In this document: piece by piece, positions 58,721 through 64,000 of the stretch
Numbering within the stretch: the stretch's first letter is position 1
Layout: each line of letters begins with the position of its first letter
Source: Solwaraspora sp. WMMD792
GTDB taxonomy: Bacteria > Actinomycetota > Actinomycetes > Mycobacteriales > Micromonosporaceae
NCBI RefSeq assembly: GCF_029626105.1
Contig: NZ_JARUBH010000009.1
Location: 1,302,001 to 1,366,000, forward strand
Reading direction: 5' to 3'
Length of the DNA stretch: 64,000 nt
Made by a program: the position numbers and the translations under genes
The notes under the pieces: generated by a model
What the model was told of the DNA's origin: nothing
Database searches by the model: none
Seen by the model: only the letters and a program-made list of their open reading frames with translations

Positions 58721-59322
58721 GTGGCGTCGGCCGGGCCGAGTACCCGGATCTGGTCGCCGGGCCGGATGACGCCCCCGACCACGACGCGGGCGTAGAGGCC
58801 ACGCAGCCGGGCCTGGCGACCCTGCTCACTCCAGACCAGTTTGTGCGCGTCGCGTCCGTAGCGGTTGGCGAACTTCGCGCACCCGGTGTGCGGTTCGGCC
58901 GTCACCTCGATGACCGCCTCGTCGCCGACCGCCAGCCGGGTGCCGGCGGGCAGCGCGTCGGTGTGCAGGTCGAGATCGGCGAAGAGCTGGTCGCCGGCCA
59001 GCCCCCAGTGCTGCGGGTCGTCGCCGGCGACCAGCCGGACGAACCGGGAGTTCATCACGGTGAGCTGCCGGTCCGGGTGCGCCGAACCGTCGCCGGTCGC
59101 CGAGCTGCCGCGCTGCGCCCAGCTGTCGCCGACCAGCCCGTCGGTGATGTCGAGCGTCCCTTCGGCGAGCAGTTCCCGCTCGTCGACGGCCGGCCGGCGG
59201 ACGACGAGGTCCAACGTGCCGGAGCCGCGTGGGGAGCGGGCCACCTCGGTGAGCCCGGCGGTGAGCTCGGCGGTGGGCAGGTGACGGGGCGCCGTGGTGT
59301 CCATCGGGGGGTGGTGGTCCAT
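58684..59322 (-). CDS. MOSC-domain protein
   Basis: The 212-residue protein has the MOSC (molybdenum cofactor sulfurase C-terminal) fold: RRPAVDERELLAEGTLDITD, QLTVMNSRFVRLVAGDD, HWGLAGDQLFADLDLHTDAL, and the conserved Cys in EPHTGCAKFANRYG. MOSC proteins bind molybdenum or carry reactive sulfur, for example in detoxifying N-hydroxylated compounds. ATG 59322 is taken as start, with ATG 59304 possible. Its last residues (TEGTAMALNPPV) are encoded by the inverted-repeat element and look like an added tail after the natural GDQIRVL end. Confidence 0.88.
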   Translation of the reverse strand: MDHHPPMDTTAPRHLPTAELTAGLTEVARSPRGSGTLDLVVRRPAVDERELLAEGTLDITDGLVGDSWAQRGSSATGDGSAHPDRQLTVMNSRFVRLVAGDDPQHWGLAGDQLFADLDLHTDALPAGTRLAVGDEAVIEVTAEPHTGCAKFANRYGRDAHKLVWSEQGRQARLRGLYARVVVGGVIRPGDQIRVLGPADATEGTAMALNPPV

Positions 59323-59401
59323 GTCCGGAGTGTGGCAGAGCGTACGCACGCCGTCGATAGGATTCACCGCACGCCGGTGCCGCATCGCGGCATCGAACAC
59401 G

Positions 59402-60058
59402 TCAGGTCAGCCCGGCCTCCTTAGCGAGGATCGCGGCCTGCACCCGCGAGGCGCAACCGAGCTTGGCCAGCACCCGCGAGACGTGGGTCTTCGCGGTCGC
59501 CTCGGTGATCGCCAACGATGCCGCGATGTCGGCGTTGGACAGCCCGCGGCCGAGCGCGGCGAGCACGTCGCGTTCCCGGCTGGTGAGCGCGTCGAACGAG
59601 GGACGCGTCGATGACACCTCAGGTACGGCGGCGGAGACGAAGGCAGTGAGGAGCCGACGGGTCACCTCGGGCGCAATCACCCCGTCGCCAGCCGCGACCC
59701 GGCGGACCGCGTCCACCAGAGCCACGGGCTCGACCGACTTCAGCAGGAAACCGGCCGCTCCCGCCCGGAGTGCTCCGAACAGGTACTCGTCGATGTCGAA
59801 GGAGGTCAGGACGAGCACGTCGGCCACTCCCGCCGAGGTGATCGCCCGCGTCGCGGCGATGCCGTCGGTGCCGGGCATCCGGATGTCCATGACCACGACG
59901 TCGGGGCGCAGCGCGCACGCCTGCCGGATCGCCACCGTACCGTCGGCGGCCTCGCCGACGACGGCGATGTCGGCGGCCTGCTCCAGCATCAGCCGTAGTC
60001 CGGCGCGGATCGCGGCGTGGTCGTCGGCGAGGACGACGCGGATCCGGGCCGCCGTCAC
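59402..60058 (-). CDS. NarL/LuxR-family response regulator
   Basis: The 218-residue protein has a receiver domain (VVLADDHAAIRAGL, phospho-acceptor Asp58 in VVMDIRMPG, Lys in FLLKSVEP) and a LuxR-type helix-turn-helix (LTSRERDVLAALGRGLSNAD, IAASLAITEATAKTHVSRVL). It is co-transcribed with, and overlaps by ATGA, the histidine kinase gene upstream on the same strand. Confidence 0.95.
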   Translation of the reverse strand: MTAARIRVVLADDHAAIRAGLRLMLEQAADIAVVGEAADGTVAIRQACALRPDVVVMDIRMPGTDGIAATRAITSAGVADVLVLTSFDIDEYLFGALRAGAAGFLLKSVEPVALVDAVRRVAAGDGVIAPEVTRRLLTAFVSAAVPEVSSTRPSFDALTSRERDVLAALGRGLSNADIAASLAITEATAKTHVSRVLAKLGCASRVQAAILAKEAGLT

Positions 60059-61299
60059 CGTAGCCCTCCGGCCGGCCGCGCCACCGGCACCTCGACCGTC
60101 GGGTGCCGGGGCAGCGTCGCCCGGACCCGCCAGTGGTCGCCGTCACGGCCCGCGCTCAGGGCACCGCCCAGCAGGGCGGCGCGCTCACGCATCGACGCCA
60201 GACCGGTGCCGGAGCTCAGCGTGGGATGGCCGAGGTCGACGGCCCGGATCAGGGTGTTGGTGACCGTTACGGTGACATGATCCGCCGCCTCGGCCACCTC
60301 GACCCGTACCTGGGATCCCGGCGCGTGTTTGCCGGCGTTCGTCAACGCCTCACGGACGATCCGGTAGGCGGCGTGCCCCACCAGCGCGGGGACCTGCGGT
60401 ACGGCGGCCATGCTCAGGTCGACCCGCAGGCCGCCCGCCTCAGCCGCATCCGCCAGCTCCGGCAGGCGGTCCAGGCCGCCGGGTGCGGTGGCGTCGGCGG
60501 CCGGGAAACCGTCCGCCCGCAGTAGGAAGATCATCGACCGCATCTCCTCCAGCGCGGCGAGGCTGCTGGTGCGCACCGCCCGCAGCGCCGCCCGATCGTG
60601 TTCGGCGTCCGGCGGTCGCGCGAGTGCCGCGCCGGAGTGGATCGCCGTTGTGGACAGGTGGGCGGCGATGACGTCGTGCAGGTCCCGGGCCACCGCGGCA
60701 CGTTCGGCGAGCACTGCCTCCCGGGCGGTCCGCTCGGCGGTGAGTACGCCCAATATGCGCTGCTGGCGGAGGTTCGCCGACCACCACAGCGGCACGAACA
60801 GCAGTGTGGTCAGCTGCAGACCGATGAAGACCGCGGCCCGGAACTCGCCGATGGCCAGGCCGCCGACGACGCTCGCCGTGCCGATCAGCACGAACACGAC
60901 GGTCGTCACCGCGGCGCGGGCGCGGGCGGACGCGAACTGCCCTGCCGAGAAGAGCAGGTCGAACAGGACCAGAACGATCGCGATACTGCCGCCGAGGATG
61001 GCATCGGCGGCGACCACGCCGGCACCGACGCCCAACGCACGCATCGGATGCCGGCGTTTGCCCAGCATCGCGAGGCAGCCGACGGCCAGCAGGACCGAGT
61101 GCCACCACCCCTGCGTCGGACCGGCAAGGTGCCCGTCCAGCACGTCGAGGTCGTGCCAGACGTCGGTCAGCCCGACCAGGTTCAGCACCACACCGACGGC
61201 GAAGGTGGTCACGGCGGTGAGGTTGTCCTGCAGCTGGGTGCTGCCCCGCCAGCGTTCGGCCAGCCTGTGCCGCAGTCCTGGCTCCGTCACGCGGTCCAT
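60055..61299 (-). CDS. Sensor histidine kinase, HisKA_3 (NarL partner) type
   Basis: The 414-residue kinase has four to five N-terminal membrane helices (about 27-180) without a large external domain, then the HisKA_3 dimerisation segment with phospho-acceptor His208 (AVARDLHDVIAAHLSTTAIH) and a HATPase domain (REALTNAGKHAPGSQ, GTGLASMRERAALLGG). It resembles envelope-stress or antibiotic-sensing kinases of actinomycetes. ATG 61299 is taken as start because it follows directly on GATGGG; the frame is open to 61398. Confidence 0.93.
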   Translation of the reverse strand: MDRVTEPGLRHRLAERWRGSTQLQDNLTAVTTFAVGVVLNLVGLTDVWHDLDVLDGHLAGPTQGWWHSVLLAVGCLAMLGKRRHPMRALGVGAGVVAADAILGGSIAIVLVLFDLLFSAGQFASARARAAVTTVVFVLIGTASVVGGLAIGEFRAAVFIGLQLTTLLFVPLWWSANLRQQRILGVLTAERTAREAVLAERAAVARDLHDVIAAHLSTTAIHSGAALARPPDAEHDRAALRAVRTSSLAALEEMRSMIFLLRADGFPAADATAPGGLDRLPELADAAEAGGLRVDLSMAAVPQVPALVGHAAYRIVREALTNAGKHAPGSQVRVEVAEAADHVTVTVTNTLIRAVDLGHPTLSSGTGLASMRERAALLGGALSAGRDGDHWRVRATLPRHPTVEVPVARPAGGLR

Positions 61300-61407
61300 C
61301 CCATCACGGCCGGTGCGACGCCGCGTCCGTCGAAGGAGGTACGCGGGCCGGGGCCGGACAACTTTCGGCCGACGCGCCGACCTGACCGCAGCCGGCACCT
61401 TACGGCA

Positions 61408-62097
61408 ATGGACTTTGCGCTTCTGGGGTCACTGGTCGTTCTCGCGTTGATCGACTCCACCAGTTTCGGCACGCTGCTCATCCCGATCTGGCTGCTGCTG
61501 CACCCGGGGCGGATCCGTCCCGGTCGGATCCTGGTCTTCCTCGGCACCGTCGCCGCCTTCTACTTCCTGATCGGCGTCGCCGTCGCCTCGGGCGCCGAAG
61601 CGTTCCTGCCGCAGGTCAGCCGCCTACTCGACGCCCGGCCGGTGAGGTGGGCGCAACTGGTCGTCGGCGTCGCGCTGTTCTTCTGGAGCTTCCGGCTGGA
61701 CCGCAAGAACAAGCCAGCTGCTCGGGAAGGCCGATTGCAGCGCTGGCGGCAGCGGGCGCTGACCGCCGACGTGTCCGGTCTGGTCGGCTTGGCGCTCGCC
61801 GCCGCAGCGGTCGAGGTGACCACGATGCTGCCGTATCTGGCCGCTATCGGGCTGCTGACCACGGCAGGGCTCCCGCCGGGACAGTTGGCGCTGGTGATGG
61901 CCGGCTACTGCCTGCTGATGATCACTCCGGCGGTGGGGCTGCTGGTGCTGCGTGGCGCCGGTGGCCGCCGCCTGACACCACTGCTGGGCCGGATCAGCGA
62001 CTGGATGGCCAGCAACAACGCCCTGTCGTGGATCGTCGGGATCGTCGGGTTCCTGCTTGCCCGCGACGCGCTGGTCCGTCTCGACGTTCTCGACTGA
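61408..62097 (+). CDS. GAP-family (Sap/sulfolipid-addressing-like) membrane protein
   Basis: The 229-residue protein has six predicted membrane helices with the family start FALLGSLVVLALIDSTSFGT and LLIPIWLLLHPG, a cytoplasmic basic loop (RLDRKNKPAAREGRLQRWRQ) and AAAAVEVTTMLPYLAAIGLL. It belongs to the GAP/Sap group, which includes a mycobacterial protein needed to place sulfolipid at the surface, and is distantly related to LysE/DsbD-type transporters. ATG 61408 start. The divergent kinase operon next to it could regulate it. Confidence 0.85.
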   Translation: MDFALLGSLVVLALIDSTSFGTLLIPIWLLLHPGRIRPGRILVFLGTVAAFYFLIGVAVASGAEAFLPQVSRLLDARPVRWAQLVVGVALFFWSFRLDRKNKPAAREGRLQRWRQRALTADVSGLVGLALAAAAVEVTTMLPYLAAIGLLTTAGLPPGQLALVMAGYCLLMITPAVGLLVLRGAGGRRLTPLLGRISDWMASNNALSWIVGIVGFLLARDALVRLDVLD

Positions 62098-62137
62098 GCG
62101 CCGACTGGGCACCGGGACCGGTCACGCCGGGAGCGTC

Positions 62138-64000
62138 TCACCGACCGAGCGCCGCGTCGAGGTCGTCGAGGTGACCGGCGACCGGGCCGACGGTGAGCAT
62201 GCCGCTGCCGGCCCCGGCCAGCTCACCGACGGCCGGCGCGAGTGCGGTCCGGGCGCGGCGCATCGCCGTACGGTCGTCGAGGGCGATCGCGGCCCGCGCG
62301 GTGAGGCACCACAGCGCCTCGGCCAGCAGGTCGCGCGGTGGGTCCGGGGTCTGCCGCAGTGCCGTCGCGGCGTCGGCCGGTCGGCCCCGCGCCAGCAGCA
62401 GGATCGGTCGCGCCCAGGGCCGGTAGGGACCCCAGTCGGTGTCGTCGTCGAAGCGGATCGCCCCGCCGCGCCAGACCCGCAGGCACAGCAGCGCCAGCGG
62501 GAGCAGACCCCGCTCGACGCCGGGCATGCCGGCGGTGGCGAGCCGCGCCGCCGCGTCACGGTAGGCGGCCTCGGCGGCGGCCGACGACGACCCGGTCGCG
62601 GCCAGCCGCAGCGCCCGGTACCACCCGGTGAACACCCCGACCAGCGGGCGGTCGTGCCGCTGCCCGAGCCGGTCCGCGGCGGCGGCGTGCCGGTCGGCGG
62701 CGGCGAAGTCGGCGAGCCCGCTGCGGGCCTGCAACCGGACGAGATGACCGAGGATCTCGTACGTCGCCAGACCGTTGCGGGCGCAGAGCGCGACCAGTTC
62801 GGCACCGATCTCGTCCCGCTCGGCGGCCAGACCGGTCCGGTGGAAGGTCTGCATGAACACGCCGTTGAGCGCGAACGCCAGCAGGGCCGGATCGCCCAGC
62901 CGCCGCGCGATCCGCTCCGCCTCCCGGGCCGCCTCGAACCCGCGTGCCGCGTGCGTGCCGCGTGACTCCACTGCGACCGTGGCCAGCAGCCGGGCCCGGA
63001 TGGCGTCAGACAGCCCGGGACGGGCGGTGGCCAGGGCCCGCTCGGCGGCCGTGACGATCTGCGTCGCCTGCGCCGGGTCGTCCGAGCGGGTCCAGATCGC
63101 GGGTACGTCGTACCCGCCGATCACCCGGGCGGCGAGCTCAGGATCGCCCAACTGCTCGGCCACGGTGATGGCAGTGATCCGCTGCTCCCGTGCCGCTTCG
63201 AGACCGCTCGCCCCGGTCACGGCGAGACTGCGCAGCAGACCGACCGTCGACTCCAGCCGGGCTCCGGAACCGGACGGCACGCTCCGGTCGTACGCCGCCG
63301 TGGCCTCCGCCCAGAGCCGTTCCGGCGCGGCCGGACCCGGACCGTCGTCGACCCGTTCGGTCTGGCGCAGGATGTCGGCCTCCAGGTGCCGCAGTCGCGG
63401 GCCCGGATCGATGCCCAGCTCGTCGAGCAGCAGCCGGCGGGCCCGGCGCAGGACGGCGAGCGCGTCGCCTTGGCGGCCGGCCCGGTACAGCGCGAGTGCC
63501 AGCAGCCGCCACGCCTCCTCCCGCCACGGATGCCCGGCCACGTGGGCGTCGAGATCCGGTACGGCGTCGGCGGCCCGCCCGAGGCCCAACAGCGCCTCGG
63601 CCCGCTGCTCGACGGCGTTGAGCCGGAGCTGATCGAGACGGGACCGCTCGACCTGCGCCCACGGCTCGTCGTCGAATCCGGCGTACGCGGGCCCGCGCCA
63701 CCAGCTCAGCGCACGATCGAGCTGGTCGAGCGCCGGGCGTGGGGCAGCCGAGGGCGTGGCAGCGACCGTGTCCTCGAACCGCCAGGCGTCGACCGCCTCC
63801 GGCGTCGGCCGCAGCGCGTACCCCGGGCCCTCGGTGACCAGCAGCCGGGCCGGCGACCGCGGCGGACGCTGCGGCTCCAGCGCGCGCCGCAACGCCGCGA
63901 CGAAGGTTCGTACGGCGCTCACCGCGCCCGGCGCGGGCTCCGGCCACAGATCGTCGACGAGGCGGTCGACCGGGACGACCCGGCCCCGGGCGACGACGAG
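62138..64000 (-). CDS. BTAD-domain (SARP/AfsR-like) transcriptional regulator, 5' end outside window
   Basis: The frame is open from the right edge to a stop at 62138 and gives 620 residues. The first visible part is the end of a winged helix (VVARGRVVPVDRLVDDLWPE, VSAVRTFVAALRRALEP, GPGYALRP), then the bacterial transcriptional activation domain (AWRFEDTV, LSWWRGPAYAGFDDEPWAQV, WREEAWRLLALALYRAGRQG, LRRARRLLLDELGIDPGPRL) and about 400 residues of TPR-like helices. No NB-ARC ATPase is present. SARP-like regulators usually switch on secondary metabolism or nearby genes; the target is not visible. Confidence 0.88.
   Translation of the reverse strand, partial: LVVARGRVVPVDRLVDDLWPEPAPGAVSAVRTFVAALRRALEPQRPPRSPARLLVTEGPGYALRPTPEAVDAWRFEDTVAATPSAAPRPALDQLDRALSWWRGPAYAGFDDEPWAQVERSRLDQLRLNAVEQRAEALLGLGRAADAVPDLDAHVAGHPWREEAWRLLALALYRAGRQGDALAVLRRARRLLLDELGIDPGPRLRHLEADILRQTERVDDGPGPAAPERLWAEATAAYDRSVPSGSGARLESTVGLLRSLAVTGASGLEAAREQRITAITVAEQLGDPELAARVIGGYDVPAIWTRSDDPAQATQIVTAAERALATARPGLSDAIRARLLATVAVESRGTHAARGFEAAREAERIARRLGDPALLAFALNGVFMQTFHRTGLAAERDEIGAELVALCARNGLATYEILGHLVRLQARSGLADFAAADRHAAAADRLGQRHDRPLVGVFTGWYRALRLAATGSSSAAAEAAYRDAAARLATAGMPGVERGLLPLALLCLRVWRGGAIRFDDDTDWGPYRPWARPILLLARGRPADAATALRQTPDPPRDLLAEALWCLTARAAIALDDRTAMRRARTALAPAVGELAGAGSGMLTVGPVAGHLDDLDAALGR

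Noticed and set aside
62057-62965. Plus-strand open frame opposite the BTAD regulator
   Set aside because: Antisense shadow; the minus strand has continuous BTAD and TPR-like coding.

Overview
The window looks like chromosome from a high-GC, spore-forming filamentous actinomycete, most likely a member of the Micromonosporaceae. GC content is very high throughout, many starts are GTG or TTG, and four-base ATGA/GTGA overlaps are frequent. Typical lineage families are present: an SsgA-like sporulation protein, a BTAD/SARP-type regulator, two PF04672-type SAM methyltransferases, Xre regulators with a TPR-like sensor half, and secreted PT-linker/CBM2 glycanases. No ribosomal RNA gene or prophage is present, so the genus call is an inference.

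Layout. 0-20 kb is mixed chromosome: a PF04672 methyltransferase, a GH51 arabinofuranosidase, DedA, a Nudix hydrolase, a secreted GH5 mannanase with CBM2, and a LolA-like lipoprotein next to an OmpR-type two-component system. A TPR/FN3-like membrane protein follows, then MarR/VOC, TcmP-like, potassium channel, DUF4236, Rrf2, AraC, SsgA-like and PGPGW genes, tRNA-Val(CAC), a RelE/YefM toxin-antitoxin pair and a secreted three-repeat protein. 20-32 kb holds a second PF04672 methyltransferase and a glycan-use locus: TIM-barrel isomerase, heparinase II/III-like protein, DUF2264 protein, a DeoR-HTH/LacI-sensor hybrid repressor, a 2-hydroxyacid dehydrogenase, a sugar ABC importer and a YesL-like protein. 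This resembles uptake and breakdown of uronate-containing oligosaccharides.

32-38.5 kb is accessory DNA: a Phd/HicB-like antitoxin, a chimeric partner gene, a truncated nucleotidyltransferase remnant, two Xre-TPR regulators (one in a tight cassette with 57- and 89-residue proteins), a truncated Xre-type antitoxin, and an AAA ATPase with a C-terminal nuclease-like domain. 38-42 kb has TetR/SDR with twin operators, and a MarR-like/glycosyltransferase pair.

42-56 kb is a co-directional catabolic island of unknown substrate. It encodes an Xre-cupin regulator, an amidohydrolase, a ribose-type ABC importer with a fused ATPase-permease, a bicupin, a 3-hydroxyisobutyrate-dehydrogenase-like enzyme, a creatinase-like M24 protein lacking one canonical metal Asp, a ThDP-dependent E1 alpha/beta pair, an E2-like protein without a lipoyl domain or the acyltransferase HxxxDG motif, and an aldehyde dehydrogenase. 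I could not match this gene order to a described pathway, and it is the strongest candidate for something new.

56.3-58.7 kb is a gene graveyard around an intact RNase P RNA gene: remnants of a flavoprotein, of Xre-TPR regulators and of a histidine phosphatase, plus one intact 51-residue membrane protein gene. A hairpin found at the end of the intact Xre cassette (36.3 kb) recurs here (58.7 kb) and in both places supplies the last codons of the converging gene. 58.7-64 kb ends with a MOSC protein, a NarL-type two-component system, a GAP-family membrane protein and a BTAD regulator that runs off the right edge.
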